Of a stretch of 64,000 bases of DNA, positions 18,584 through 32,744 are shown piece by piece. This DNA is from Mycolicibacterium xanthum (GTDB lineage: Bacteria > Actinomycetota > Actinomycetes > Mycobacteriales > Mycobacteriaceae): assembly GCF_019710635.1 (NCBI RefSeq), contig NZ_JAIFZS010000020.1, positions 62,001-126,000 of the forward strand, written 5' to 3'. The stretch's first letter is position 1. Each line of letters starts with the position of its first letter. The translations under genes were made by a program, and so were the position numbers. The notes below the pieces were generated by a model that worked only from the letters and a program-made list of their open reading frames with translations, made no database searches and was not told the origin of the DNA.

Positions 18584-19162
18584 GTGAAGTGGGCGGCGGT
18601 CATCGGCGTCGCGGCAGGTGCCATCGTGCTGACCGTCGCGGGGTGCGGTTCCGGCGACTCCACGGTGTCCAAGACACCGGGGCCGACGGCGGTGTCCGAG
18701 ACGCCGGGGCCCCCGCCGACCGCCGCCGCGCAGCCTCCGCCGACCGTGGCCTCGGGCGCACCGGGCACCGGCACCGCCGGCGATCCGTGCGCGGTGAACC
18801 TGGCCGCACCCGAGGTCGTCCGGGCCATCTCCGAGCTGCCCCGTGACCCGCGCAGCGACCAGGGCTGGCGGGCCGAACCGCTGGCCGGCAACTACAACGA
18901 GTGCGCCCAGTTGTCGGCGGTGATCGTCAGGGCCAACACGAACTCGGAGAATCCCAACACCCGGGCACTGCTGTTCCACCTGGGCAAGTTCATCCCGACC
19001 GGCGTGCCCGACACCTACGGCTTCAACGGGCTGGAGTCTTCGGAGACCACCGGGGACACGGTGGCACTGAAGTACTCCGGCGGCGTACCCGGCCTGGACA
19101 GCGTGGTGAAGTTCCGCTGGAACGGCAGCGCTGTGGAGCTGATCGGCAACACGCCGGGCTGA
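18584..19162 (+). CDS. lprE: Lipoprotein LprE
   Basis: The 192-residue lipoprotein has a lipobox LTVAGC (Cys21) and a Pro/Thr/Ala-rich linker (residues 28-65). A LppP/LprE-type domain follows, with cysteines in GDPCAVNL and YNECAQL. The position next to the helicase gene matches Rv1252c. Its molecular role is unknown. The GTG start is fixed by the leaderless -10 and by the basic signal peptide. Confidence 0.87.
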   Translation: MKWAAVIGVAAGAIVLTVAGCGSGDSTVSKTPGPTAVSETPGPPPTAAAQPPPTVASGAPGTGTAGDPCAVNLAAPEVVRAISELPRDPRSDQGWRAEPLAGNYNECAQLSAVIVRANTNSENPNTRALLFHLGKFIPTGVPDTYGFNGLESSETTGDTVALKYSGGVPGLDSVVKFRWNGSAVELIGNTPG

Positions 19163-19199
19163 GCGCCCGCGCCCGCGCCGAGGTGTCGGGGCGCTCGCC

Positions 19200-19205
19200 T
19201 ACAGT
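19200..19205 (+). promoter_or_regulatory. -10 box of the nuclease-helicase gene, leaderless
   Basis: TACAGT lies six bases before GTG 19212. Confidence 0.55.
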
Positions 19206-19211
19206 GACTGC

Positions 19212-22200
19212 GTGTTCGTGGCCAGCGATGCGGGTGGGGACCGCGTCGTCTACAGCGCCTCCGACCTCGCGGCGGCGGCGCGCTGCGAGTATGCGCTGCT
19301 GCGCTCCTTCGACGCCCGGCTCGGCCGGGGGCCCGCGATCCGCAGTGACGACGAACTGCTGGCCCGCACCGCCGACCTCGGCGACGCGCACGAACGGCGG
19401 CACCTCGACGCACTGCGCGCCGACGCCGACGTCACCGTCATCGGCAGGCCGGACTACACCGTCGCCGGCCTGACCGCGGCGGCGGACCAGACGCTACGGG
19501 CGATCGAGCGGCGGGCACCCGTCATCTACCAGGCCGCGATGTTCGACGGGCGGTTCGCTGGGTTCGCCGACTTCCTGGTGCTCGAGCAGTCCGACGACGG
19601 GCCGCGCTACCGGTTGCGCGACACCAAGCTGGCTCGCTCGGTCAAGGTCGAGGCACTGCTGCAGCTGGCTGCCTACGCCGAGACGCTGACCCGCGCCGGC
19701 GTACCGGTGGCGCCGGCGGTCGACCTGGTGCTCGGCGACTCCACCGCCGTCAGCTACCCGATCGACGAACTGCTGCCCGTCTACCGCCCCCGCCGCGACG
19801 CGCTGCGACGGCTGCTCGACCGCCACCTGGCCGCCGGCACGCCGGTGGCCTGGGAGGACGACAGCGTGCGGGCCTGCCTGCAGTGCGCCGAATGCGAGGC
19901 CGAGGTCCGGGCCGGCGACGACCTGCTGCTGGTGGCGGGCATGCGGGTCAGCCAGCGCGCCCGGCTGATCGACGCGGGCATCACCACCGTGCACGAGCTC
20001 GCCAACCACCGCGGCCCGGTGCCCGAGCTGGCGGCCAGGACCGTATCGGCGCTGACCGAGCAGGCCCGGCTGCAGGTGGCCGGGCCGGTCGACGGCAAGC
20101 CGCCCTACCGGGTCGTCGATCCGCAGCCGTTGATGGTGCTGCCCGACGCGGACAAGGGCGATCTGTTCTTCGACTTCGAGGGCGACCCGCTGTGGACGGC
20201 CGACGGCCGGGAGTGGGGTCTGGAATACCTGTGGGGTGTGCTCACCACCACCGACGAGTTCCATCCGTTCTGGGCGCACGACCGGCCCGACGAACGGCAG
20301 GCGCTGCGCGACTTCCTGTCGATGGTGGGCAAGCGCCGCCGCCGCCACCCCCACATGCACATCTACCACTATGCGGCCTACGAGAAGAGCGCACTGCTGC
20401 GGCTGGCCGGCCGCTACGGCGAGGGCGAGCGGGAGGTCGACGCGCTGCTCCGCGAAGGCGTGCTCGTCGACCTCTACCCGTTGGTGCGCAAGAGCATCCG
20501 GGTCGGCACCGAGAACTACAGCATCAAGAGCCTCGAACCGCTCTACATGGGCAACGAGTTGCGCACCGGCGAGGTCACCACGGCGACCGCATCGATCACC
20601 GAGTACGCCCGCTACTGCGACCTGCGTGACGCCGGCCGCACCGACGAGGCGGCGACGGTGCTCAAGGAGATCGAGGAGTACAACCGCTACGACTGCCGCT
20701 CGACGCGCCGGCTGCGCGACTGGCTGGTGGCGCGCGCCATCGAGTCGGGCGTGCCGCCCCGCGGCCCGCAGGTGGCGGCCGGCCCGGACCCGCAAGCCGC
20801 CGCCGAGGTCGACGCCGTGGAACGCAGGCTGCTGAAGTTCGCCGGCGACGGTGTGGCCGAGCGCACGCCCGAGCAGACCGCGGTGGCGATGGTGGCCGCA
20901 GCCAAGGGCTTTCACCAGCGCGAAGACAAGCCGTTCTGGTGGGGCCACTTCGACCGGGTCAACAACCCGGTCGAGGAATGGGCCGACAGCGCCGGCGTGT
21001 TCATCGTCGAGGACCACGACATCGTCACCGACTGGCACCTGCCACCGCGGGCCCGCAAACCGCAACGGCACCTTCGGTTGTTCGGCGAGATCGCCGCCGG
21101 CGAGCTGACCGAGGACATGTACGCGCTCTACGATCCCCCGTCGCCGGCCGGCCTGGCCGAGGACCCGGACCGCCGCGGGTTCGGCAAGGTGAAAGTCATC
21201 GGCTGCGACGACCCCGACGTGCCCACCGAGGTCGTGATCGCCGAGCGGCAACCCAAGGACGCCGACACGTTCTCCCGGACACCGTTCGCGCTGACCCCGG
21301 GCCCGCCCTTCGGCACCGGGCAACTGCGCGAAGCGATCGCCGCCGCCGCAGCCGATTACGCCGACGGTCTGCCCGCGCTGCCCGACGATGCGATGACGGA
21401 CCTGTTGTTGCGCCGCCCGCCCCGCACCCACAGCGGAAAACCACTGCCCCGCAGCGGAATCCCCGCCGATGACATCACCGCGGCACTGCTCGGCCTGCAG
21501 GATTCCTACCTGGCCGTGCACGGACCGCCGGGCACCGGGAAGACGTTCACCGCCGCACGGGTGATCGCGACACTGGTCAACGCACACGGCTGGCGGGTCG
21601 GCGTGGTGGCACAGTCGCACGCGGTGGTCGAGAACCTGTTCGGCGACGTGATGGCCGCCGGCGTCGGCGGCGACCGGGTCGGCAAGAAACTACAGACCGT
21701 CAACACCGGCTGGACCGAACTGGGTCGCCACGACTACGCCGGCTTCCTCGCCCGAGACGGCGGTTGCGTGGTCGGCGGCACGGCGTGGGACTTCGCCAAC
21801 GCCAACAAGATCGGCGAACGCAGCCTGGACCTGCTGGTCGTCGAGGAGGCCGGTCAGTTCAGCCTCGCCAACACCATCGCGGTGTCGCGGGCGGCCCGTA
21901 ACCTGCTGCTGCTCGGCGACCCCCAGCAGCTCCCCCAGGTCAGCCAGGGCACCCATCCCGAACCGGTCGACCGTTCGGCACTCGGCTGGCTGGTCGAGGG
22001 GCAGCACACCCTGCCGCCCGAACGCGGGTACTTCCTCGACCGGTCCTACCGCATGCATCCCGCCGTGTGCCACGCGGTGTCACGGCTGTCCTACGACAAC
22101 CGGCTGCGTTCGGCCGACGAGATCGCCGCGGCGCGCCGACTCGACGGCATCGCACCCGGGCTGCGGACGATGCCGGTGCCCCACAGCGGCAACGCGACCG

Positions 22201-22646
22201 AGAGCCCCGAGGAAGCCGGGGCGATCGTCGACGAGATCCGGCGCCTGCTGGGCACCGCGTGGACCGATGAGAACGGCACCCGTCCGCTGCGCCAGGCCGA
22301 CGTCCTGGTGGTCACGCCCTACAACAGCCAGGTCGTGCTGGTCCGTCGCCGGCTCGACGCGGCGGGCCTGAACGGGGTCCGTGCGGGCACCGTCGACAAG
22401 TTCCAGGGCCAGCAGGCGCCGGTGGTGTTCGTCTCGATGACGGCGTCCTCCGTCGATGACGTCCCCCGCGGAGTCGCGTTCCTGCTCAACCGGAACCGGC
22501 TCAACGTCGCGGTGAGCCGGGCCAAGTACCTCGCGCTGATCGTGCGTTCCACGGCGCTGACCGAATACCTGCCGACCACCCCGGAGCGGTTGGTGGAGTT
22601 GGGGGCGTTCCTGGCGCTGAGCGGGTGTGGTACACCCGACCGGTGA
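19212..22646 (+). CDS. RecB-like Fe-S nuclease / RNase H-like exonuclease / SF1 helicase fusion (Rv1251c type)
   Basis: The 1144-residue protein has three parts. Residues 1-235 form a TM0106-type PD-(D/E)XK nuclease with Asp120, Asp137-x-Lys139, Gln151 and Tyr155. Cys25 plus Cys222, Cys225 and Cys228 are spaced like the iron-sulfur ligands of Cas4, AddB and Dna2. Residues 315-510 resemble YprB-type RNase H-fold exonucleases (DFEG with Asp321 and Glu323, and YDCRST with Asp494). Residues 750-1140 are a UPF1/Dna2-like helicase: GPPGTGKT near 771, LLVVEEAGQ near 877, LLGDPQQLPQ, VDKFQGQQ and LNVAVSRAK. A role in DNA repair or RNA processing is inferred. Its TGA overlaps the next gene's GTG. Confidence 0.9.
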   Translation: MFVASDAGGDRVVYSASDLAAAARCEYALLRSFDARLGRGPAIRSDDELLARTADLGDAHERRHLDALRADADVTVIGRPDYTVAGLTAAADQTLRAIERRAPVIYQAAMFDGRFAGFADFLVLEQSDDGPRYRLRDTKLARSVKVEALLQLAAYAETLTRAGVPVAPAVDLVLGDSTAVSYPIDELLPVYRPRRDALRRLLDRHLAAGTPVAWEDDSVRACLQCAECEAEVRAGDDLLLVAGMRVSQRARLIDAGITTVHELANHRGPVPELAARTVSALTEQARLQVAGPVDGKPPYRVVDPQPLMVLPDADKGDLFFDFEGDPLWTADGREWGLEYLWGVLTTTDEFHPFWAHDRPDERQALRDFLSMVGKRRRRHPHMHIYHYAAYEKSALLRLAGRYGEGEREVDALLREGVLVDLYPLVRKSIRVGTENYSIKSLEPLYMGNELRTGEVTTATASITEYARYCDLRDAGRTDEAATVLKEIEEYNRYDCRSTRRLRDWLVARAIESGVPPRGPQVAAGPDPQAAAEVDAVERRLLKFAGDGVAERTPEQTAVAMVAAAKGFHQREDKPFWWGHFDRVNNPVEEWADSAGVFIVEDHDIVTDWHLPPRARKPQRHLRLFGEIAAGELTEDMYALYDPPSPAGLAEDPDRRGFGKVKVIGCDDPDVPTEVVIAERQPKDADTFSRTPFALTPGPPFGTGQLREAIAAAAADYADGLPALPDDAMTDLLLRRPPRTHSGKPLPRSGIPADDITAALLGLQDSYLAVHGPPGTGKTFTAARVIATLVNAHGWRVGVVAQSHAVVENLFGDVMAAGVGGDRVGKKLQTVNTGWTELGRHDYAGFLARDGGCVVGGTAWDFANANKIGERSLDLLVVEEAGQFSLANTIAVSRAARNLLLLGDPQQLPQVSQGTHPEPVDRSALGWLVEGQHTLPPERGYFLDRSYRMHPAVCHAVSRLSYDNRLRSADEIAAARRLDGIAPGLRTMPVPHSGNATESPEEAGAIVDEIRRLLGTAWTDENGTRPLRQADVLVVTPYNSQVVLVRRRLDAAGLNGVRAGTVDKFQGQQAPVVFVSMTASSVDDVPRGVAFLLNRNRLNVAVSRAKYLALIVRSTALTEYLPTTPERLVELGAFLALSGCGTPDR

Positions 22647-24010
22647 CCGAACCGCTAACCGCACGACTGTCGGCGATCGTCGGATCCCGCCATGTCAGCA
22701 CCGATCCCGACGTGCTGGCCGGCCGCAGTGTCGACCACACCGGCCGCTATCGGGGCCGCGCCAGCACGCTGGTGCGGCCGGGGTCGAGCGCCGAGGTCTC
22801 CGACGTGCTGCGGGCGTGCCGGGCGGCCGGCGTGCGCGTCACCGTGCAGGGCGGCCGCACCTCCCTGGTCGCGGGCACCGTCCCGGAGAACGACGACGTG
22901 CTGCTGTCCACCGAGCGGCTGCGTGACATCGGCGACGTGGACGTGGCCGAGCGCCGGGTGCACGTCGGCGCCGGGGTGACGCTGGCCGAGGTGCAGCGCG
23001 CCGCCGGCGCGGCCGGGCTGGTGTTCGGTGTCGACCTGGCCGCCCGGGATTCGGCCACCGTCGGCGGCATGGCCTCCACCAACGCCGGGGGCCTGCGCAC
23101 GGTCTGCTACGGCAACATGGGCGAGCAGGTGATCGGACTCGACGTCGTGCTGCCCGACGGGTCGGTGGTGCACCGGCACAGCGAGGTCCGCAGCGACAAC
23201 ACCGGCTACGACCTCACCGCACTGTTCGTCGGCGCCGAGGGCACTCTCGGCGTGATCACCGGGCTGGACCTGCGCCTGTACCCGGCGCCCCGCACCCGCG
23301 TCACCGCGATCTGCGGTTTCGCCGACCTCGACGCGCTGGTCGCCACCGGCCGGGTGTTCCGCGACATCGAGGGCATCGCCGCGCTCGAGCTGATCGACGC
23401 CCGGGCCAGCGCCCTGACCGCCGAGCACGTCGGCGTCGCCGCACCCGTGGACGGCGCCTGGCAGCTGCTCATCGAGCTGGCCGGAGACCAGACGGGTGAC
23501 GACCTCACCGAACGCCTCGCCGACGCGCTGGCCGACGCGGAGCTGGCCGGCGAGCCGGCCGTCGGCGTGGACGCCACCGCGCAACAACGGCTCTGGCAGG
23601 TCCGCGAGGCCGTCGCCGAGGTCCTCGGCGTGTACGGCCCACCGCTGAAGTTCGATGTGTCACTGCCGCTTTCGGCGGTCTCCGGGTTCGCCGACGCGTC
23701 GACCGAGCTGGTGGCCGAGCACGCACCCGAGGCCCTGCCGGTGCTGTTCGGGCACATCGGGGAGGGAAATCTGCACCTCAACATCGTGCGCTGCGCGCTG
23801 ACCGGCGCCGCGGAGCAGGGGCTGTACACGGCGATGATGGACTTGATCGCGGGCATGGGCGGCAACGTCAGCTCCGAACACGGCGTCGGGAGCCGCAAAC
23901 GCCACTACGTGTCGATGGCCCGCAGCCAGGCCGACATCGCCGCGATGCGGGTGGTGAAGTCCGCGTTCGATCCCACCGGCTATCTGAACCCGGCCGTGCT
24001 GTTCGACTAG
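22643..24010 (+). CDS. FAD-linked oxidase, GlcD/D-2-hydroxyglutarate dehydrogenase type
   Basis: The 455-residue protein has an FAD_binding_4 domain (VQGGRTSLVAGTVP, GGMASTNAGGLRTVCYGNMG). Its C-terminal domain contains GHIGEGNLHLNIVRC and SSEHGVGSRKR. This C-terminal pattern is closer to D-2-hydroxyglutarate dehydrogenases than that of the oxidase at 11504. GTG 22643 overlaps the helicase stop as GTGA, so translation is coupled, although a functional link is not obvious. A short GTTCG/CGAAC hairpin covers its stop codon. Confidence 0.88.
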   Translation: MTEPLTARLSAIVGSRHVSTDPDVLAGRSVDHTGRYRGRASTLVRPGSSAEVSDVLRACRAAGVRVTVQGGRTSLVAGTVPENDDVLLSTERLRDIGDVDVAERRVHVGAGVTLAEVQRAAGAAGLVFGVDLAARDSATVGGMASTNAGGLRTVCYGNMGEQVIGLDVVLPDGSVVHRHSEVRSDNTGYDLTALFVGAEGTLGVITGLDLRLYPAPRTRVTAICGFADLDALVATGRVFRDIEGIAALELIDARASALTAEHVGVAAPVDGAWQLLIELAGDQTGDDLTERLADALADAELAGEPAVGVDATAQQRLWQVREAVAEVLGVYGPPLKFDVSLPLSAVSGFADASTELVAEHAPEALPVLFGHIGEGNLHLNIVRCALTGAAEQGLYTAMMDLIAGMGGNVSSEHGVGSRKRHYVSMARSQADIAAMRVVKSAFDPTGYLNPAVLFD

Positions 24011-24017
24011 CGAACGG

Positions 24018-25862
24018 TTATCCGCGCGAGTGCCTGCCGTAGGTGTCGGGATCCTCGCCACGGTGGTACCCGCCCTCGCCGACGAACGGGTGACCGTCGT
24101 GAGCGTCGGCGGGGCGAACACCGTTGTGGTGGTCGACCGGTTCGGGCGTGGCGAGCAGTTGGTCGAGGATGTCGCGCCACTCCTGGGGATCGGGCTGCGG
24201 CGCCGGCGGAGCCGCCGGACGACCGGCCAGGGGTTCGGTGGCCGGGTCGGCGACGTCGTCATCCCGGTGCACGATGTACTCGACGTAGTCGTCGTCGTCG
24301 AAGAACCCGCCGTCCTCGTCGGCATGGCCGGGGTATCCGTCGTCGTGGGCGGCGGGCCGCGCGACGGCCGGGTCGGGTATCCGCCGAGACCCGCCGAACC
24401 CGATCAGGAACAGCGCGGCGATCACCCCGAACAGCGCCACGAACGCGGGCAACAGCATCGACTGCGACATCGCCGCGGCGAACGGTGCGTGTAGGAACTC
24501 CGGCAGCTGCACGACCGAACCCTCCGAGCGCGGCGCGGCGGCGTCGGCACCGGGTATCTCGGCCGACAGCCGCGACGACATGAACGCCGCCATGCCCGCG
24601 CTGCCCAGCACCGAGCCGACCTGGCGGGTGCTGTTGTACACGCCGGACCCGGCGCCGGCCAGCTGTGGCGGCAGATTGCGGGTGGCGGTGGCGGCCAGCG
24701 GCGACCAGATGAAGGCCATACCGACACCCATCGCGGTCAGCGGGAGGACCAGTCGCCAGATCGGTGTGGTCGGGGCCATCTCGATCGACAGCCAGGTCAG
24801 GCCTATCGCCATCACCGAGAAGCCGAAGCCGATCACCGGCCTGGGGTGTGCACGGTCGACGATCCGGCCCACCACCGGCGCCAGCACCCCGGTGGCGACC
24901 GCCATCGGGGCGGTCAGCAGCGCGGCCCGCGTCGGCGTCAGCCCGCACACCACCTGCGCATAGAACATCAGCGGCAGGATCATCGACGTGACGACGAAGC
25001 CGATGGTCGCCACGCCGAGGTTGGACAGCGAGAAGTCACGATCACCGAAGATCTGCAACGGGATCAGCGGTTCACCGGTGTTGACCGACTGCCAGTAGAC
25101 GAACGCCGCCATGATGACCAGACCGATCGCGATGGTTGCCCAGATCCACAGTGCCCAGTGGTAGGACTGCCCCTCCTGCAGCGCGAAGACGATCAGGAAC
25201 ATCCCGACGCCCGACAGCACGACGCCGGGCAGATCGAACCGGTGGGTCTGGGTGGGCAGCACCGGCACCAGCCAGACCGCAAGGGCCAGGCCGGCGATGC
25301 CGACGGGCACGTTGACGAAGAAGATCCACTGCCAGCCCAGGTGATCGACCAGTACCCCGCCGGCGAGCGGACCGAACAGGGTGGCCACCCCGGCGGTGGC
25401 GCCCCACACGCTCATCGCGACACCGCGATGGTGGGGCGGAAAGATCCGGGTGATCACCGACAGCGTCTGCGGTGTGAGAAGCGCGGCACCCACGCCCTGC
25501 ACCACCCGGGCCGCCACCAGCATGCCGATGGTGCCCGACAGGCCGCACCACAGCGACGCCGCGGTGAAGACCGTGAGCCCGAGCAGGTAGACGTTCTTGG
25601 GGCCGTAGCGGTCCCCCAGCCTGCCGGAGACCAGCAGCGGCACGGCGTAGGCCAGCAGGTAGGCGCTGGTCACCCAGATCACCGCGTCGTAGTCCGCGCC
25701 CAGCTTGGTCATGATCGCCGGATTGGCGACGGCGACGATAGTTGCGTCGACCACGATCATGAAGAAGCCGACCAGCAGCGCCCACAGTGCATGCCAGGGG
25801 TTCTGCGGGGTGGCGGACCCGGCCTGCGGGGTCACGGTCTGGTGTTCAACAGGATTGGGCAC
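24018..25862 (-). CDS. DHA2-family (14-helix) MFS drug transporter (Rv1250 type)
   Basis: The 614-residue transporter has motif [17 protein letters not shown] and the antiporter motif [14 protein letters not shown]. About 14 membrane segments are followed by a 130-residue cytoplasmic tail rich in Asp ([16 protein letters not shown]). The tail is longer than in Rv1250. GTG 25862 is chosen to match the usual N-terminus; longer in-frame starts exist. Substrates are unknown but probably cationic drugs. Confidence 0.87.
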   Translation of the reverse strand: MPNPVEHQTVTPQAGSATPQNPWHALWALLVGFFMIVVDATIVAVANPAIMTKLGADYDAVIWVTSAYLLAYAVPLLVSGRLGDRYGPKNVYLLGLTVFTAASLWCGLSGTIGMLVAARVVQGVGAALLTPQTLSVITRIFPPHHRGVAMSVWGATAGVATLFGPLAGGVLVDHLGWQWIFFVNVPVGIAGLALAVWLVPVLPTQTHRFDLPGVVLSGVGMFLIVFALQEGQSYHWALWIWATIAIGLVIMAAFVYWQSVNTGEPLIPLQIFGDRDFSLSNLGVATIGFVVTSMILPLMFYAQVVCGLTPTRAALLTAPMAVATGVLAPVVGRIVDRAHPRPVIGFGFSVMAIGLTWLSIEMAPTTPIWRLVLPLTAMGVGMAFIWSPLAATATRNLPPQLAGAGSGVYNSTRQVGSVLGSAGMAAFMSSRLSAEIPGADAAAPRSEGSVVQLPEFLHAPFAAAMSQSMLLPAFVALFGVIAALFLIGFGGSRRIPDPAVARPAAHDDGYPGHADEDGGFFDDDDYVEYIVHRDDDVADPATEPLAGRPAAPPAPQPDPQEWRDILDQLLATPEPVDHHNGVRPADAHDGHPFVGEGGYHRGEDPDTYGRHSRG

Positions 25863-25978
25863 AGGGATTCGGCGTGGTTTTCGGCTAAGGGTCGGTGTGC
25901 AGAGCGCACGATGACGTCGGTTCCCGACGCTACGTATCGACGGGTATCCGGACAAGTTCACCGGCCGGCCCCGGCGGG

Positions 25979-27229
25979 TCAGGCGGCTTCGGCGACGGCC
26001 TCACCAGCGACGGCGGGCGCCGGTGCGTTCTTGTGCACACCGGTGACCAGCAGCGCGCCGAGCGCGACGACGACGCCGACCGACATGACCGTCGCCATCG
26101 CAAACTCGTCGTTGCCGAGCACCCCGACCAGCGGGGCGACGGCCGCCCCCACCCCGAACTGCGCCGCACCGAGCAGTGCCGCCGCGGTGCCCGCAGCGTC
26201 GGGATGACGGGTCAGGGCTACGGCGGGCGCGTTGGGGATCACCAGGCCCATTGCGGCCAGGATCGCCCACACCGGCACGACGAACCCGACCAGTCCGCCG
26301 ACGTGGGCGACCGTCAGCGCGACGAACACCGCGCCGGCGGCGGACGCGGCGAACAGCGCCCACACCATGATCTGCTGCGGCGAGAACCTGCGTAGCAGAA
26401 CGACGTTGAACTGGGTGGCTCCGATCAGCGCGATCGCACCGGCGCCGAACACCAGCGCGAACGCCCCCTGGCCCAGCCCGTAGCGGCCCTGCAGCACGAA
26501 CGAGGCGCCCGAGATGTAGGCGAACAGCCCCGACATGCCCAGCGCGGCCACCACCACCAGCGTGACGAACCGCAGGTCGCGAAGCAGCTCGAGGTAGGTC
26601 GAGATGATGCCGCGCACCTTCAGCGGGCGCCGGTGATCGACCGGCAGGGTCTCGGGCAACGCCACGACGGCCATCACCAGCAGCGCGCCGGCCACGACCA
26701 CCAGGGCGGCGAACACCCAGTGCCAGGACGCGCGCAGCAGCACCGCCGCGCCCAGCGAGGGCGCCACCACCGGCGCCACGCCCAGCACCAGCATCAGCCG
26801 CGACATCACCGTCGCGGCGGCGGAACCGGCGAACAGGTCACCGACGACGGCGACCGCCACCACCATCGCCGCGGCGGCGCCCACCCCCTGCAGTCCACGC
26901 GCGATGCCCAGCATGAGGATGTTCGGCGCGAACAAGCACAGCAACGAGGCGGCCATGTGCAGCAGGATCCCGGCGATCAGCGGTTTGCGGCGGCCCAGCG
27001 AGTCGGACAGCGGTCCGATGACGAGTTGGCCGAGGGCCAGGCCCGCCAGCGTTCCGGTCAGGGTCAGCTGCGCCACCGAGGAGGTCAGCGACAGCTCGTC
27101 GGCGATCTTGGGCAACGCCGGCAGATACATGTCGATGGTCAGCGGCCCCAGGGCCACCAACAGGCCCAGCACCACGATCATCTTGGTCCTGCTCGGCTGC
27201 CTGACGTCCATTGCCGGGGATGATGCCAC
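25979..27229 (-). CDS. Bcr/CflA-family MFS multidrug transporter
   Basis: The 416-residue, 12-helix protein has the family signature [18 protein letters not shown]. It continues with [19 protein letters not shown] and [14 protein letters not shown]. Bcr/CflA proteins export bicyclomycin, chloramphenicol or peptides. Starts at GTG 27229 or ATG 27211 are both possible. It lies 116 bp upstream of the DHA2 gene on the same strand and may share its transcript. Confidence 0.9.
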   Translation of the reverse strand: MASSPAMDVRQPSRTKMIVVLGLLVALGPLTIDMYLPALPKIADELSLTSSVAQLTLTGTLAGLALGQLVIGPLSDSLGRRKPLIAGILLHMAASLLCLFAPNILMLGIARGLQGVGAAAAMVVAVAVVGDLFAGSAAATVMSRLMLVLGVAPVVAPSLGAAVLLRASWHWVFAALVVVAGALLVMAVVALPETLPVDHRRPLKVRGIISTYLELLRDLRFVTLVVVAALGMSGLFAYISGASFVLQGRYGLGQGAFALVFGAGAIALIGATQFNVVLLRRFSPQQIMVWALFAASAAGAVFVALTVAHVGGLVGFVVPVWAILAAMGLVIPNAPAVALTRHPDAAGTAAALLGAAQFGVGAAVAPLVGVLGNDEFAMATVMSVGVVVALGALLVTGVHKNAPAPAVAGEAVAEAA

Positions 27230-27394
27230 GGATATGGTTAGCGTCGCTTCCCAATAGTTTCTTCCCGCCGGACCAGACCGTGACGGCGATCACCTGCGGG
27301 CACCGCGCACCCGTCCCCATTCGTTTGACAGGCGTTAGCCTGGACACATCGCGCCGAGAGACGGTCCGACAGGCTCACCCGAGGAGGGCCGACC

Positions 27395-28138
27395 ATGAGT
27401 GCCCGGTCACGCGCCAAGAGCCAGTCGCCGGCGGTCGCCGATGAGGATCCCGGCGCCGCGGCCAAGGTGCTGTCCCAGATCGTCGAGCGCGGCGCCCGGG
27501 TGCAGGGGCCCGCGGTCAAGGCCTACGTCCAGCAGTTGCGCGACGCCGACCCGGGTGCCGCCCCCGCCGACATCGTCAAGAAACTCGACGCCCGTTACAT
27601 GGCCGCGGTGATGGCCAGCGGTGCCGCCGTCGGATCGGCCGCCGCGTTCCCGGGCGTCGGCACGCTGGTGGCGATGTCGGCGATCGCCGGCGAGACGGTG
27701 GTGTTCCTGGAGGCGACCGCGGTGTACGTGCTGGCCGTCGCCGAGGTGCACGGCATCCCCGCCGAGCACCGCGAGCGGCGCCGCGCACTGGTGCTCGCGG
27801 TGCTCGTCGGCGAGGACGGCAGGCGGGCCGTCTCCGACCTGCTGGGGCCCGGCCGGACCAGCGGTGCGTGGCTGTCCGACGGCGCGGCGACGCTGCCGTT
27901 GCCCGCGCTGTCCCAGCTGAACACCCGACTGGTCCGTTACTTCGTCAAGCGCTACACACTCAAGCGCGGCGCGATCGCGTTCGGCAAGATGCTGCCGGTC
28001 GGTATCGGCGCGGCCGTCGGCGGGGTGGGAAACCGGCTGATGGCCAAGAAGATCATCGCCAACGCCCACAGCGCGTTCGGCAATCCGCCGCCCCGGTGGC
28101 CCGCCACGCTGCATCTGCTGCCCCCGCCGCGCCCTTGA
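27395..28138 (+). CDS. Conserved membrane-associated protein (Rv1249c type)
   Basis: The 247-residue protein is not assigned a function. It has an Ala-rich helical N-terminus and two hydrophobic stretches: AAVMASGAAVGSAAAFPGVG near 70 and LPVGIGAAVGGVGNRLM near 205. A basic segment (VKRYTLKRGAIAFGK) lies just before the second one. GAGGAGGG precedes the ATG by six bases. Its position upstream of kgd is conserved in M. tuberculosis. Confidence 0.8.
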   Translation: MSARSRAKSQSPAVADEDPGAAAKVLSQIVERGARVQGPAVKAYVQQLRDADPGAAPADIVKKLDARYMAAVMASGAAVGSAAAFPGVGTLVAMSAIAGETVVFLEATAVYVLAVAEVHGIPAEHRERRRALVLAVLVGEDGRRAVSDLLGPGRTSGAWLSDGAATLPLPALSQLNTRLVRYFVKRYTLKRGAIAFGKMLPVGIGAAVGGVGNRLMAKKIIANAHSAFGNPPPRWPATLHLLPPPRP

Positions 28139-28201
28139 CCGCAGCGCGTCGCCCGCTCGTCGCCACCCACCACACCGCTGGGCGATGACGCGGCGACCAT
28201 C

Positions 28202-28216
28202 ACCACGTTGCGTGGT
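28202..28216. promoter_or_regulatory. Perfect hairpin or operator in the kgd leader region
   Basis: ACCACG (28202-28207) and CGTGGT (28211-28216) flank TTG. It is followed by six C residues and then an AT-rich segment with candidate -10 boxes (TAGCCT, TATACG) near 28238-28250. It may be a terminator of the upstream gene or a kgd control site. Confidence 0.35.
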
Positions 28217-28345
28217 CCCCCCGATGGTAGAAGCGCTAGCCTTTATACGGCGGAAACTCGGGAAGACCGCACACCGGGTTCGAAATGGGGCGGCCGGCTG
28301 CCGGGGGCACTGGCCCGAAGCGAAGAATTGAGGCGAAGAACGGCC

Positions 28346-32099
<3,754 letters not shown>

Positions 32100-32101
<2 letters not shown>

Positions 32102-32174
32102 GCCCGGCGGCGGCTTCGTTCCGCGAGCCCGGCGGCGGCTTCATTCCGCGAGCCCGGCGGCGGCTTCGTTCCGC
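32100..32174. repeat. Three tandem 25-bp repeats over the kgd stop codon
   Basis: Units 32100-32124, 32125-32149 and 32150-32174 begin GAGCCCGGCGGCGGCTTC. They differ at a single position (unit 2). Unit 1 begins inside the kgd stop codon. The array could vary in copy number. Confidence 0.85.
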
Positions 32175-32262
32175 GAGCGCGCGGGTCTGCACGTCGGCGC
32201 GCCGAAGACGCCGGCATTTCCCGCGCCGTCGCGGGCGTCGAACGCGCGCTGTCGGACCCTCG

Positions 32263-32607
32263 TCAGCCGAAGAACGAGAACGGCCGGCCGTCGGTGAGCG
32301 CGGTGACGGCCCGCGGGCAGAACATCTGGATGGCCAGGCCGGTGAACATGGTCGCCGGTCCGAGCGGACGGCCCAGCGTCTCGGCGACGTCGGCGGCGAC
32401 GTCGGCGACGTCCTGCCCGGGTTCGGCGAGCATCGGGCACACCGATTCTCCCACCCGCACCGCGGTGGCCGGGTCGACCCCGTCGATGCGGTAATGCTCC
32501 AGCGCCGACAGGAAGGCGTCGGTGCTCGGGTCGGCCTGCGCCGGCGCGGCGGACAACATCGCCGCGAAGGCGACGGCCACGGCCACGGCCGGGTAGCGGA
32601 TCTTCAT
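32263..32607 (-). CDS. Secreted DUF732 protein
   Basis: The 114-residue protein has a Sec signal peptide (residues 1-26, ending APAQA). A small helical DUF732 domain follows, with two cysteines (ESVCPML and IQMFCPRA) that can form one disulfide. DUF732 proteins are abundant in mycobacteria and have no assigned role. ATG 32607 gives the signal peptide a basic start (MKIR); longer starts do not. Confidence 0.82.
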   Translation of the reverse strand: MKIRYPAVAVAVAFAAMLSAAPAQADPSTDAFLSALEHYRIDGVDPATAVRVGESVCPMLAEPGQDVADVAADVAETLGRPLGPATMFTGLAIQMFCPRAVTALTDGRPFSFFG

Positions 32608-32744
32608 GCCCTGATTTTCGCCGGCCGGCCCGCCGTCATTACTCAGCCCCGTCCCGGCGACGCGCACCCGTCGTACTCGGGACCGCGGGTACCGGGTAGC
32701 CTCACACCTACTCGACGCGCGTAGAACATCACGAGGGAGTGGAT

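Noticed and set aside
19890..19900. Reading the cysteine cluster of the helicase as proof of an iron-sulfur protein
   Set aside because: The spacing fits Cas4/AddB/Dna2, but sequence alone cannot show that a cluster is bound; it is kept as an inference only.
19494..21620. Long open frame antisense to the nuclease-helicase
   Set aside because: The plus-strand frame has complete nuclease and helicase motifs; the minus-strand product is low-complexity.
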